Source: an uncultured Zoogloea sp.
GTDB lineage: Bacteria > Pseudomonadota > Gammaproteobacteria > Burkholderiales > Rhodocyclaceae
Assembly (NCBI GenBank): GCA_937967645.1
Contig: CALBTT010000062.1
Span: 1 to 64,000, forward strand
Direction: 5' to 3'
DNA length: 64,000 bases
The translations under genes were made by a program, and so were the position numbers. The notes beneath the pieces were generated by a model. It saw nothing but the letters and a program-made list of their open reading frames with translations, did not search any database and had not been told where the DNA came from. This document shows, in pieces, positions 36,777-44,834 of this stretch (within the stretch, counting starts at the first letter, position 1; each line of letters begins with the position of its first letter).

Positions 36777-36853
36777 TGGCGGAGTGGACGGGACTCGAAC
36801 CCGCGACCCCCGGCGTGACAGGCCGGTATTCTAACCAACTGAACTACCACTCC
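36777..36853 (-). tRNA. tRNA-Asp (anticodon GTC)
   Basis: The minus strand gives a 77-base cloverleaf: acceptor GGAGTGG / CCACTCC, D arm TTCAGTTGGTTAGAA, anticodon loop CTGTCAC with GTC, T arm GGGTTCGAGTCCC and an encoded CCA end. It follows tRNA-Val by 29 bases. Confidence 0.97.
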
Positions 36854-36882
36854 AGGTTTGCTCGATGGATCTGGAACCATGC

Positions 36883-36958
36883 TGGTGGGTGCTGACGGGG
36901 TCGAACCGCCGACATTCGCCTTGTAAGGGCGACGCTCTACCAACTGAGCTAAGCACCC
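36883..36958 (-). tRNA. tRNA-Val (anticodon TAC)
   Basis: The minus strand gives a 76-base cloverleaf: acceptor GGGTGCT / AGCACCC, D arm GCTCAGTTGGTAGAGC, anticodon loop CTTACAA with TAC, T arm CGGTTCGACCCCG and an encoded CCA. It lies 40 bases after the hupB stop, so it is probably processed from the same transcript. Confidence 0.97.
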
Positions 36959-36998
36959 ATTTCACCGCAATTCCGAAACCACCGAAAGCAGAAGGACA

Positions 36999-37271
36999 TT
37001 AGTTTAGCGCATCTTTCAAAGCTTTGCCAGGCCTAAATTTAGGAATTGCTGCGGACTTGATCTTGATGGTGGCACCGGTCCTTGGATTTCGACCGGAGCG
37101 GGCTGCACGCTTGCCGACATGGAAGGTTCCAAACCCCACCAGCGTGACCGTTCCGCCGTTCTTGAGTGTCTGCTTTACGGCAGCGACGGCTGCATCAAGC
37201 GCCCGCCCGGCGGCCGCCTTCGACATGTCGGCCTCTGCAGCAATCTGATCGATCAACTCGGATTTATTCAT
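36999..37271 (-). CDS. hupB: HU family DNA-binding protein
   Basis: The 90-residue protein is a textbook HU: MNKSELIDQIAAEADMS at the start, GFGTFHVGKRAARSGRNP in the DNA-binding arm and FRPGKALKDAL at the end. It bends and compacts DNA as a dimer. In many betaproteobacteria clpX and lon precede hupB; here the gene upstream is rpsT instead. It is followed by tRNA-Val, tRNA-Asp and ppiD. Confidence 0.97.
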   Translation of the reverse strand: MNKSELIDQIAAEADMSKAAAGRALDAAVAAVKQTLKNGGTVTLVGFGTFHVGKRAARSGRNPRTGATIKIKSAAIPKFRPGKALKDALN

Positions 37272-37498
37272 ACTCGCCCCCTCGTTATAGAAGTTAACAA
37301 ACAGGAAACTCCGACATCAAAACGCCCAGCCAATATTCGCAGACACTTATCCGGTGCAAAAACTATTCTTTATATAACGCCCTAAAAATCACGATGTCAA
37401 GAAAGCGCAACACGGGAGTCGGCACCCACGCAGGGCAATGGCTCAAGGATGCGCCAGCCCCCTCCTCTCCCTCCTGCCTCGCAGCGCGCCCACAAAAC

Positions 37499-37528
37499 AA
37501 AAAAGGACCGCATCAGCAGTCCTTTTTT
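37499..37528 (-). terminator. Intrinsic terminator after rpsT
   Basis: AAAAAAGGAC (37499-37508) pairs with GTCCTTTTTT (37519-37528) over a ten-base loop with extra CGC/GC pairing. On the minus strand it ends rpsT, 38 bases past its stop. Confidence 0.9.
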
Positions 37529-37566
37529 ATTCACAGCCGGGCTTGCACCCGCCGCGCCAGACAAGA

Positions 37567-37845
37567 TCAGGCAGCAGCTACGGCGCCCATGCCCTTGATG
37601 GCGGCAGACAGGCGGCTCTTGTGACGGGCAGCCTTGTTCTTGTGAATGATCTTCTTGTCAGCGATGCTGTCGATCGTACGCTGGGAAGCAACGAAAACCT
37701 GCTGAGCAGCCTGCTTGTCACCACCGACGATCGCCTTGCGGACAGCCTTGATGGCGGTACGCAGACGGGAACGAAGACTCATGTTGAGGGCGCGGGCCTT
37801 CACAGCTTGACGGGCGCGCTTACGGGCTTGTGCCGAGTTGGCCAT
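37567..37845 (-). CDS. rpsT: 30S ribosomal protein S20
   Basis: The 92-residue, Lys/Arg-rich helical protein starts ANSAQARKRARQAVKAR and contains KKIIHKNKAARHKSRLS, both standard for S20, which binds 16S rRNA early in small-subunit assembly. The gene has its own terminator and stands alone between hupB and a thiolase gene. Confidence 0.98.
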   Translation of the reverse strand: MANSAQARKRARQAVKARALNMSLRSRLRTAIKAVRKAIVGGDKQAAQQVFVASQRTIDSIADKKIIHKNKAARHKSRLSAAIKGMGAVAAA

Positions 37846-37945
37846 CTTTTAGTAATCCTGAAAGAAATGCAATGAAGACAAGGATTTTATGGGAAGTACC
37901 ATTCCTTTGGCAAGCTGTTTATCGCACAAAATGCCTATTCAAGCA

Positions 37946-37973
37946 AAAAGGCCCCGCCGAAGCGGGGCCTTTT
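37946..37973 (-). terminator. Intrinsic terminator after the thiolase gene
   Basis: AAAAGGCCCCGC (37946-37957) pairs perfectly with GCGGGGCCTTTT (37962-37973) over CGAA, 18 bases past the thiolase stop on the minus strand. Confidence 0.93.
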
Positions 37974-37990
37974 CATCCAGCATGGCTGAA

Positions 37991-39175
37991 TCAGATGCGC
38001 TCAAACACGGTCGCAATACCCTGACCGCCACCAATACACATGGTGACGAGGGCGTAGCGGCCGCCGGTGCGCTGCAGCTCGTACAGGGCCTTGGTGGCGA
38101 TGAAGGCGCCGGAACAGCCAACCGGGTGACCCAGGGCGATCGCGCCGCCGTTCGGGTTGGTCTTGGCCGGATCCAGACCCAGGACGCGCATGACGGTCAG
38201 GGCCTGAGCGGCGAAGGCTTCGTTGGACTCGATGACATCCATCTGATCCAGGGTCAGGCCTGCCTTCTTGAGCGCCAGGCGGGATGCCGGGATCGGGCCT
38301 TCGCCCATGACGTCGTTGGGAACACCGGCAATGGCGTAGGACACCAGACGGGCCATCGGCTTGTAGCCCGCATTGACGGCAGTGGCGCCGTCAGCCAGCA
38401 CGAAGAAGGCTGCGCCGTCATTGATACCGGAAGCGTTGCCGGCAGTCACGGTGCCATCCTTCTTGAAGGCCGGCTTCATCTTGGCCAGGGACTCCATGGT
38501 GGTGCCGCGCTTCAGGTGCTCGTCGGTATCGAACACCACGTCACCCTTGCGGGTCTGCTTGACGATGGGAACGATCTGGGACTTGAAGCGACCGTCATCG
38601 ATCGCCGCGGCGGCGCGACGCTGGGACTCGACCGCAAACGCATCCTGCTCTTCACGGCTGATACCGTGCTTGGCAGCCAGGTTCTCGGCGGTGATGCCCA
38701 TGTGGCCCACGCCGAACGGGTCGGTCAGCACGGCAACCATGCTGTCGATGGCCTTGGTGTCACCCATGCGGGCACCGGAGCGCAGCGCAGGCATCAGGTA
38801 GGCAGCCTTGGACATGACTTCAACACCGCCGCCGATACCGTAGTCGGAATCACCCAGCAGGATGTTCTGGGCGGTGGTGACGATGCCCTGCAGGCCGGAC
38901 GAACAGAGGCGGCTCACCTGCATGGCCACGGACTCCATCGACAGGCCAGCCTGGATGGAAGCCACGCGGGACACATAGGCGTAGCGGGAGTCGGTCGGCA
39001 TGCAGTTGCCGACGGTCACGTAGTTGATCAGCTGGGGATCCACGCCGGAACGGGCGATGGACTCCTTCATGACGATGCCGGCCAGCTCGCTGGCATCGAA
39101 ATCAGCAAGCGCACCACCGAAACCACCGATGGCGGAACGAACTGCACTCAATACGACCACATCACGACTAGCCAT
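37991..39175 (-). CDS. Acetyl-CoA acetyltransferase / beta-ketothiolase
   Basis: The 394-residue thiolase has the acylated Cys91 (RLCSSGLQG), His350 (GHPVGCSGA) and Cys380 (CIGGGQG), with NEAFAAQ in the expected place. It condenses or cleaves beta-ketoacyl-CoA. In a PHB-forming bacterium it may supply acetoacetyl-CoA (PhaA- or BktB-like); a degradative role is as possible. It is alone, with its own terminator. Confidence 0.92.
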   Translation of the reverse strand: MASRDVVVLSAVRSAIGGFGGALADFDASELAGIVMKESIARSGVDPQLINYVTVGNCMPTDSRYAYVSRVASIQAGLSMESVAMQVSRLCSSGLQGIVTTAQNILLGDSDYGIGGGVEVMSKAAYLMPALRSGARMGDTKAIDSMVAVLTDPFGVGHMGITAENLAAKHGISREEQDAFAVESQRRAAAAIDDGRFKSQIVPIVKQTRKGDVVFDTDEHLKRGTTMESLAKMKPAFKKDGTVTAGNASGINDGAAFFVLADGATAVNAGYKPMARLVSYAIAGVPNDVMGEGPIPASRLALKKAGLTLDQMDVIESNEAFAAQALTVMRVLGLDPAKTNPNGGAIALGHPVGCSGAFIATKALYELQRTGGRYALVTMCIGGGQGIATVFERI

Positions 39176-39202
39176 CTGTATTCCTCCTCAGAATTATTAC
39201 AA

Positions 39203-40129
39203 TTAACTACCAACCCAGCCTGCCACGCCCAGCAATGCCAGCAGCAACATCACCAGCACCAAGGTGCGCCAAATCAGGCCGATGGTACTCTGCATGAAGT
39301 CCGCGTCGGCTTCATCGCCGACGCCCATCTCCGGACGCTCCAGGACCTCCCCGGACTCATGGATGGGCATGCCGAGACGCACGCCCAGCGCACCGCCACC
39401 ACTCGCCAGGAGTATACCGGAAGCCTTGTCCTTCCATTGACTCGCCTGGGACCGCCAGCAGTAAACGCCATCTTCAAAATCACCGACGATGGAGAAGGCT
39501 GCAGCAGTCATGCGAACCGGCACCCAGTCGAGCGCCGCGAAGGCCTTACGGGCGAACTGACCGAAGTCACCGAAATCCGGGTCCCCGTCGCGGCGCCCCC
39601 ATTTCTCATCGAAGAAACGGGCAAGCCGGTAAAGGACTGCTCCACTGGGCCCGGGCATCAGGATGAACCAGAAGGCTACACCGAAGACATTGCGGTGCGA
39701 TGCAACCAGCGCCTCTTCGATGGCCAGACGCGCCACCTCGCTGGAGCTCGAGCCTTCATGCCGGCGCCCCCGCCATTCGCCGATCAGCTGACGGGCACGG
39801 GACAGTTCCCCCATGCGCAGGGCCAGCTGAATGTCCGTAAAGAAATGACTCACCTGCCGGAAGCCCATGGTGAGGTAAAGCACCAGCACGTTGAAGAGGA
39901 TCCCGAACAGGGGATGGAGATGCCAGAGCAGGAAGAACACCAGGGCCGACCCGAAGCACGCAGCAACCACGGCCACCCACCAGGCCACGGCGCCATGGCG
40001 GGACTCTCCGTCGTTGAAGCGATCCTCGAGAAAACGGGAAACAACCTTCAAGGGCACGTCGACAAAGCGCGCAGGAAGCGGGCGGAGTTGCTCGAGGAGC
40101 AGTGCGACGATCAGCGAAAACAGGGTCAT
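39203..40129 (-). CDS. CobD/CbiB family membrane protein
   Basis: The 308-residue protein has several hydrophobic segments, including the first (FSLIVALLLEQLRPLPAR) and the last (TLVLVMLLLALLGVAGWV). Similarity to CobD/CbiB (cobinamide synthesis) is in the general layout and stretches such as LDWVPVRMTAAAFSIVGDFE. No other cobalamin gene is near, so the actual role may differ from cobalamin synthesis. The ATG at 40129 begins the first membrane segment. It may be co-transcribed with the NUDIX gene. Confidence 0.8.
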   Translation of the reverse strand: MTLFSLIVALLLEQLRPLPARFVDVPLKVVSRFLEDRFNDGESRHGAVAWWVAVVAACFGSALVFFLLWHLHPLFGILFNVLVLYLTMGFRQVSHFFTDIQLALRMGELSRARQLIGEWRGRRHEGSSSSEVARLAIEEALVASHRNVFGVAFWFILMPGPSGAVLYRLARFFDEKWGRRDGDPDFGDFGQFARKAFAALDWVPVRMTAAAFSIVGDFEDGVYCWRSQASQWKDKASGILLASGGGALGVRLGMPIHESGEVLERPEMGVGDEADADFMQSTIGLIWRTLVLVMLLLALLGVAGWVGS

Positions 40130-40222
40130 GCGATGGGGGGCTTTGAGAAGCCCTCGTGGATCAATCCTATTGGGGATGCCGCAAGATACCATCAAACGGA
40201 CCCAACACAAACGGCGTTCGGA

Positions 40223-40828
40223 TCAGCGACTCAGGAAACGCTGGAGACTCACGATCATTCCGGCGGTCGCCCCCCAGATAAAATAGCCGCCATAGGGCAT
40301 CGCGTAGTACTCCCGCTGCCGGCCACGCACCTCCATGGAGTGGCGCTCATGATTGCCGGGATCAAGAAGAAATGACAATGGCACCTCAAAGGCCTCAGCC
40401 ACCTCAAAAGCATCCAGGGTCAGCTCGAAGGGGGGGGCCACGAGACCAACTACCGGAATGACCTCGAACCCGGTTCCCGTTCTGTAAGGCGGCAGTGCCC
40501 CCAGGAGCTCCACATGGCGGCGGGCCAGGCCGATCTCCTCCTCGGTCTCCCTCAGCGCGGTATCCACAGACGAGGCATCCCCCTCCTCGACCCGCCCTCC
40601 CGGAAAGCTCACCTGGCCAGGATGATGATGGAGGTGGTCCGTACGCTGCGTGAGCAGCATGGTTAGCCCCTCCTCCCGCATCACGATGGGAACCAGCACG
40701 GCAGCCGGCCTGAGGGGGCCCGCAGGAATACCATCCTCAACGGGGGGCTCAAAGCAGACAGGCTGGCTGAAGCGATGTCGCAACCATTCAGCAGCGAGCG
40801 GGAGGGGCTGATTCAGGAATTCAGTCAT
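40223..40828 (-). CDS. CoA pyrophosphatase (NUDIX hydrolase, NudL-like)
   Basis: The 201-residue protein has the Nudix box GGRVEEGDASSVDTALRE followed by TEEEIGL and, in front, the CoA-type extension LTQRTDHLHHHPGQVSFPGG. Such enzymes cut CoA and acyl-CoA to phosphopantetheine and adenosine diphosphate. It lies between the aspartic protease and CobD-family genes on the same strand with 10-93 bp gaps. Confidence 0.9.
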   Translation of the reverse strand: MTEFLNQPLPLAAEWLRHRFSQPVCFEPPVEDGIPAGPLRPAAVLVPIVMREEGLTMLLTQRTDHLHHHPGQVSFPGGRVEEGDASSVDTALRETEEEIGLARRHVELLGALPPYRTGTGFEVIPVVGLVAPPFELTLDAFEVAEAFEVPLSFLLDPGNHERHSMEVRGRQREYYAMPYGGYFIWGATAGMIVSLQRFLSR

Positions 40829-40838
40829 CGATGAGTGT

Positions 40839-41498
40839 TCAGTAGCGTTGGCGCAGGTAGAGCGCCCCGCCCTCCCGCCGCATGTCCATGCGATTCAAAA
40901 AGCTCATCCCAAGCAGGGCCTGGGGCATATCCACCTCCAGCACGACCCCCGGCACATTGCGCAGGGTGATGCCATTGATCCTGACCGAATCCAGCGAAAC
41001 CAGCCAGCCACGGGCCTGACCATTGGCGGTCTCCATGATGCGCGGCTCCCCCCGGGTATAGGCCACGCCAGCCCGCAGCGCATCGCTACGCCCAAGGGCC
41101 ACCGAGGTGGCGCCAGTATCCACCAGGAAGCTGATGGGCACGCCATTGACGGCACCTTGCGCATGGAAATGGCCACGGCTATCCCCCTGCAGCACAACCG
41201 ACTCGGACCTTCCCGCTGGCGCCGCAACACTCACGGCATGCTCCCCCACCACCAGGCGGCGGCGCTTGCCATCCACCTCCAGTGTGGCACTGGAATCATC
41301 AACCGCCAGGACCCGGACACCTTCCGGAGTGCTCACCCCCACCGCCAGCGCCCGGGGCGCGCCCTGATTGATCAGCAGCAGCGCCTTTCCTGGAAAGACG
41401 CCAGCCAGCGCCACTTCCGTGGCCGGAGCGCCAAAGCTCACGCAGGCGAGCAACAGACCGCTAAACTTGTGCACATGCACAATCTGGAGGAACCGCAT
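40839..41498 (-). CDS. Retropepsin-like aspartic protease, exported
   Basis: The roughly 219-residue protein has a signal-like start (FSGLLLACVSFGAP) and a single DTG motif in SFLVDTGATSVALG (near residue 130), followed by ALLGMSFLNRM near the end. These are features of TIGR02281/clan AA retropepsin-like proteins, which dimerise. The start is uncertain: ATG at 41498 overlaps the divergent GATase start codon by 2 bp, while GTG codons at 41480 and 41474 would also leave the signal peptide. Confidence 0.85.
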   Translation of the reverse strand: MRFLQIVHVHKFSGLLLACVSFGAPATEVALAGVFPGKALLLINQGAPRALAVGVSTPEGVRVLAVDDSSATLEVDGKRRRLVVGEHAVSVAAPAGRSESVVLQGDSRGHFHAQGAVNGVPISFLVDTGATSVALGRSDALRAGVAYTRGEPRIMETANGQARGWLVSLDSVRINGITLRNVPGVVLEVDMPQALLGMSFLNRMDMRREGGALYLRQRY

Positions 41499-42198
41499 GA
41501 AACCGGTAGCAATCATTCGCCATAGCCTGACTGAAGGTCCGGGGCATTTTGCCACATTCCTGGACAGCCACAGCCTGCCCTGGACCCTCATCCGCGTCGA
41601 CGCGGGCGATCCCGTGCCCCACTCCTGTGACGACTACTCCGGGCTGTGCCTGATGGGCGGCCCCATGAGCGTGAACGATGACCTGCCCTGGATCCCTCCA
41701 CTCCTGGACTTCATCCGGAAGATGATGGCGGCGGACAAGCCCGTGATCGGCCACTGCCTTGGCGGCCAACTCATGAGCAAAGCGCTGGGCGGACAGGTCA
41801 CGCGCAATCCGGTCAAGGAGATCGGCTGGGGAGCGGTATCGGTGGTGGATTCCCCGCTGGCCAGGGAATGGTTCGGGGACATCCGAAGCTTCGAGAGCTT
41901 CCACTGGCACGGCGAGACCTTCTCGATCCCCGAAGGGGCGACACGGATCCTGGAGAGTGCAATCTGTGCCAACCAGGCTTACGTGATCGGCAAGCACCTG
42001 GGTATGCAATGCCACGTCGAAATGACCGCAACGATGATCGACGACTGGTGTGCCAGCGGTGCCGACGAGATCGCGGCTGCCGGGAACATTCCGAGCGTCC
42101 AGACACCCGCCGCCATGCAGGTCGGGCTGGAAGCCCGCCTGAAGACCCTCAACCAGTCGGCAGAGACGCTCTACAGACGCTGGATCAGGGGTCTTTGA
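41497..42198 (+). CDS. Class I glutamine amidotransferase-like protein
   Basis: The 233-residue protein has the catalytic Cys87 (GHCLGGQL) and His173/Glu175 (CHVEMT), and CLMGGPMS in front, as in GMP-synthase-type GATase domains. No synthase domain is attached, so it may hydrolyse a glutamyl compound or pair with an unseen partner. The ATG at 41497 has GGAGGAA upstream. It is convergent with yjfB. Confidence 0.88.
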   Translation: MKPVAIIRHSLTEGPGHFATFLDSHSLPWTLIRVDAGDPVPHSCDDYSGLCLMGGPMSVNDDLPWIPPLLDFIRKMMAADKPVIGHCLGGQLMSKALGGQVTRNPVKEIGWGAVSVVDSPLAREWFGDIRSFESFHWHGETFSIPEGATRILESAICANQAYVIGKHLGMQCHVEMTATMIDDWCASGADEIAAAGNIPSVQTPAAMQVGLEARLKTLNQSAETLYRRWIRGL

Positions 42199-42211
42199 AC
42201 CGCCTAGATGA

Positions 42212-42238
42212 AGAAAGCCAGCACGAGGCTGGCTTTCT
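42212..42238. terminator. Hairpin terminator between GATase and yjfB
   Basis: AGAAAGCCAGC (42212-42222) pairs perfectly with GCTGGCTTTCT (42228-42238), 13 bases past the GATase stop. The T run is short, so termination may be partial. A second hairpin ACCGGTC (42251-42257) with GACCGGT (42263-42269) follows next to the yjfB stop. Confidence 0.65.
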
Positions 42239-42268
42239 GGCACTAGCGGTACCGGTCGGTAAGACCGG

Positions 42269-42457
42269 TCAGGCGTAGGTATCCACCGAACGCCCGACGG
42301 TTGCAGTCGGATCAGGCGCCGGCGTGACCGGCGGAAGGGATGCGATCATCTGCTGAGCAACAGCCTGCTGCTGATCGAGGCTCTTGCGGAGCATGGTGAT
42401 CGAAACCCCATCCTGGGTCTGGACCTGGCTGGTGGACGCCACGGAGGAAATGCTCAT
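42269..42457 (-). CDS. YjfB-like small putative motility protein
   Basis: The 62-residue protein starts MSISSVASTSQVQTQDG, contains ISITMLRKSLDQQQAVA and ends with a Pro-rich part. This matches the YjfB family of small proteins linked to motility in some bacteria, of unknown function. It starts 4 bp after the YajQ stop. Its ribosome site lies inside the yajQ end. Confidence 0.7.
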   Translation of the reverse strand: MSISSVASTSQVQTQDGVSITMLRKSLDQQQAVAQQMIASLPPVTPAPDPTATVGRSVDTYA

Positions 42458-42461
42458 CCCA

Positions 42462-42947
42462 TCAATCCCGGAAGTTGCCGTACTGCAAAGGATAGTCGGT
42501 GATTTCCTTGCGCACCAGGGCAATACACTCTTGCAGGAGGTCACGCTTGGCCCCCGTCACGCGCACGGCCTCACCCTGGATGCTGGCCTGAACCTTGAGC
42601 TTGCTGTCCTTGATGAGCTTGACGATCTTCTTGGACTGCTCCTGCTCGATGCCCACACGCACCGTGAGCTCCTGCTTGACCTTGTTGCCGCTGACCTTTT
42701 GCACATCCCCGTGCTTCAGGCAGCGCACGTCGATCTTCTTGCCCGTCATCTCGGGCAGGAGGATGGCCTGCATCTGGTCGAGCTGAAACTCGGTGTCACC
42801 ATAGAGGGTGAGCAGCTTTTCAGTCTGCTCGACGCGCGCATCCGACCCCTTGAAATCGTAGCGCCCGGTGATCTTGCGGTTGGCCCCCTCTACAGCGTTG
42901 CGCAGGGCGACCATATCGACTTCGGACGTGATGTCGAAAGAAGGCAT
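42462..42947 (-). CDS. yajQ: YajQ family nucleotide-binding protein (c-di-GMP effector)
   Basis: The 161-residue protein has the YajQ start MPSFDITSEVDMVALRNAVE and the characteristic YDFKGSDARVE, and KLKVQASIQGEAVRVTGAKRDLLQ near the end. Members bind cyclic di-GMP in Xanthomonas and related bacteria, or nucleic acid. ATG at 42947 is the family start; an upstream frame extends into ppnP. Part of a run argF-argG-DUF2788-ppnP-yajQ-yjfB with small gaps. Confidence 0.95.
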   Translation of the reverse strand: MPSFDITSEVDMVALRNAVEGANRKITGRYDFKGSDARVEQTEKLLTLYGDTEFQLDQMQAILLPEMTGKKIDVRCLKHGDVQKVSGNKVKQELTVRVGIEQEQSKKIVKLIKDSKLKVQASIQGEAVRVTGAKRDLLQECIALVRKEITDYPLQYGNFRD

Positions 42948-42960
42948 GGCCCGCTCCCGC

Positions 42961-43284
42961 TCAGCCGAAGTAGCAGACGTAGTGGTAGGGCTCGCCAGTG
43001 ACTTCGATGTCGAAGCTGGAGTCACCCGGCACATTGAAGCTCTCGCCGGCCGACGAGGTCTTCCACTCGGCCTCGCCCTTCAGGCGATAGCGGCAGGCGC
43101 CGGCAACGGTCTCCATCACTTCGGGCGCGCCGGTGTTGAAGGTCAGGCTGGCGGGAAGGATCACGCCGACGGTCTTCTTGCTGCCGTCAGCGAACAGCAC
43201 GGTGTGGCTGACACACTTGCCGTCGAAGTACACGTTGGCTTGCTTGACGACGGAAACGCCGTCGAATTGGGCGGACTGGGTCAT
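42961..43284 (-). CDS. ppnP: Pyrimidine/purine nucleoside phosphorylase
   Basis: The 107-residue cupin-type protein has KKTVGVILPASLTFNT and GACRYRLKG followed by SFDIEVTGEPYHYVCYFG, all characteristic of PpnP (DUF1255). It cleaves nucleosides with phosphate to base plus ribose 1-phosphate. Start ATG at 43284 fits the usual length. Confidence 0.95.
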   Translation of the reverse strand: MTQSAQFDGVSVVKQANVYFDGKCVSHTVLFADGSKKTVGVILPASLTFNTGAPEVMETVAGACRYRLKGEAEWKTSSAGESFNVPGDSSFDIEVTGEPYHYVCYFG

Positions 43285-43306
43285 TGCGTTCAATTCCGGT
43301 GAAAGA

Positions 43307-43540
43307 TTATTCGATTCCAAGGAGCCTCTGGATGACCGCCTTGGCCATAAAGCCGACAAAGCCGACCCCAAGCCCCACAAACATCCAGATCGCACCATAC
43401 TTGCCCGCCTTGGACTCCCAGGCGAGGTGACCGATGATGAAAATCATGTAAGCGATCAGCCCCCCCACGCAGACCTTGAGGGAGATGTCCTCAAACTCCG
43501 CGACGGTGAGCCCGAACAGCAAGGGAGCGCTGGGATCCAT
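43307..43540 (-). CDS. DUF2788 family membrane protein
   Basis: The 77-residue protein has two hydrophobic segments (VCVGGLIAYMIFIIGHLAW and GAIWMFVGLGVGFVGFMAK) separated by a basic loop. It matches the small DUF2788 family; function is unknown. Starts 9 bp after argG. Confidence 0.8.
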   Translation of the reverse strand: MDPSAPLLFGLTVAEFEDISLKVCVGGLIAYMIFIIGHLAWESKAGKYGAIWMFVGLGVGFVGFMAKAVIQRLLGIE

Positions 43541-43549
43541 GACGCGGTG

Positions 43550-44779
43550 TCAGTCGCGCTTGTTCCGGGCGTTGGCGGCGATACGCATGCGCAGCGCGTT
43601 CAGGCGGATGAAACCATGGGCGTCCTTCTGGTTGTAGGCGCCCTGATCGTCCTCGAAAGTGGCGATCGTGGGATCGAACAGCGAGTCGGTCTTGGAGTCG
43701 CGGGACACGACGATCACATTGCCCTTGTAGAGCTTGATGCGCACCCAGCCGTTCACGGTCTGCTGGGTCTGATCGATCAGGGCCTGCAGCGCCAGACGCT
43801 CGGGCGACCACCAGTAACCGGTGTAGATCATGCTCGCGTAACGCGGCATGAGGTCATCCTTGAGGTGGGCCACTTCACGGTCGAGGGTGATGGACTCGAT
43901 GGCACGGTGGGCACGCAGCAGGATGGTGCCACCCGGGGTTTCGTAACAGCCGCGGGACTTCATGCCCACGTAGCGGTTTTCCACCAGGTCGAGGCGGCCG
44001 ATACCGTGCTTGCCACCGAGCTCGTTCAGCTTGGCCAGCAACTCATGGGACTTCATGCGGGTGCCGTTGATGGCGACCAGATCACCCTTCTCGAACTCCA
44101 GATCCACGTACTCGGCGGCATCGGGAGCGGCCTCCGGGGAGACCGTCCAGCGCCACATGGACTCCTCGGCTTCCGCAGCCGGGTTTTCGAGATGGCGCCC
44201 TTCGAAGGAAATGTGCAACAGGTTGGCGTCCATGGAGTACGGGGAGCCGCCCTGCTTGTGCTTCATCTCGATGGGGATACCGTTCTTCTCGGCATAGGCC
44301 AGCAGCTTCTCGCGGGACAGCAGGTCCCACTCGCGCCACGGTGCAATGACCTTCACGTTCGGCATCAGCGCGTAGTAGCCCAGCTCGAAGCGGACCTGGT
44401 CGTTGCCCTTGCCGGTGGCACCGTGGGACACGGCATCCGCGCCGGTCTGGCGGGCGATGTCGATCTGGCGCTTGGCGATCAACGGACGGGCGATGGAGGT
44501 GCCCAGCAGATACTCGCCTTCGTAGATGGTGTTGGCGCGGAACATCGGGAAGACGAAGTCGCGCACGAACTCTTCGCGCAGGTCGTCGATGAAGATGTTC
44601 TCGGGCTTGATACCGAACTGCAGGGCCTTGGCCCGCGCCGGCTCGAGCTCCTCGCCCTGGCCCAGGTCGGCGGTGAAGGTCACCACCTCGCACTGGTAGG
44701 TATCCTGGAGCCACTTGAGGATTACGGAAGTATCCAGCCCGCCCGAGTAGGCAAGCACAACCTTGTTTACGTCGCTCAT
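43550..44779 (-). CDS. argG: Argininosuccinate synthase
   Basis: The 409-residue protein has the ATP PP-loop AYSGGLDTSVILKWL at the start and the substrate motifs SHGATGKGNDQVRFEL, ISFEGRHLENP and SRGCYETPGGTIL. It joins citrulline and aspartate with ATP in arginine synthesis. It is 55 bp after argF on the same strand, so they are likely co-transcribed. Confidence 0.97.
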   Translation of the reverse strand: MSDVNKVVLAYSGGLDTSVILKWLQDTYQCEVVTFTADLGQGEELEPARAKALQFGIKPENIFIDDLREEFVRDFVFPMFRANTIYEGEYLLGTSIARPLIAKRQIDIARQTGADAVSHGATGKGNDQVRFELGYYALMPNVKVIAPWREWDLLSREKLLAYAEKNGIPIEMKHKQGGSPYSMDANLLHISFEGRHLENPAAEAEESMWRWTVSPEAAPDAAEYVDLEFEKGDLVAINGTRMKSHELLAKLNELGGKHGIGRLDLVENRYVGMKSRGCYETPGGTILLRAHRAIESITLDREVAHLKDDLMPRYASMIYTGYWWSPERLALQALIDQTQQTVNGWVRIKLYKGNVIVVSRDSKTDSLFDPTIATFEDDQGAYNQKDAHGFIRLNALRMRIAANARNKRD

Positions 44780-44834
44780 GTCCTGCTTTCCGAATAGGAG
44801 TAGTTGAGTCTTTGTTCGTTGAATCGGATCAGGG

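Noticed and set aside
36402..36943. Short open frames around the two tRNA genes
   Set aside because: They cross tRNA cloverleaves and terminators; tRNA evidence is much stronger.
39203..40129. Part of a cobalamin synthesis cluster
   Set aside because: No other cobalamin gene nearby; the neighbours are NUDIX hydrolase and thiolase.
37889..40375. 828-codon plus-strand frame opposite thiolase and CobD-family genes
   Set aside because: It spans two well-supported minus-strand genes and the terminator between rpsT and thiolase; shadow frame.
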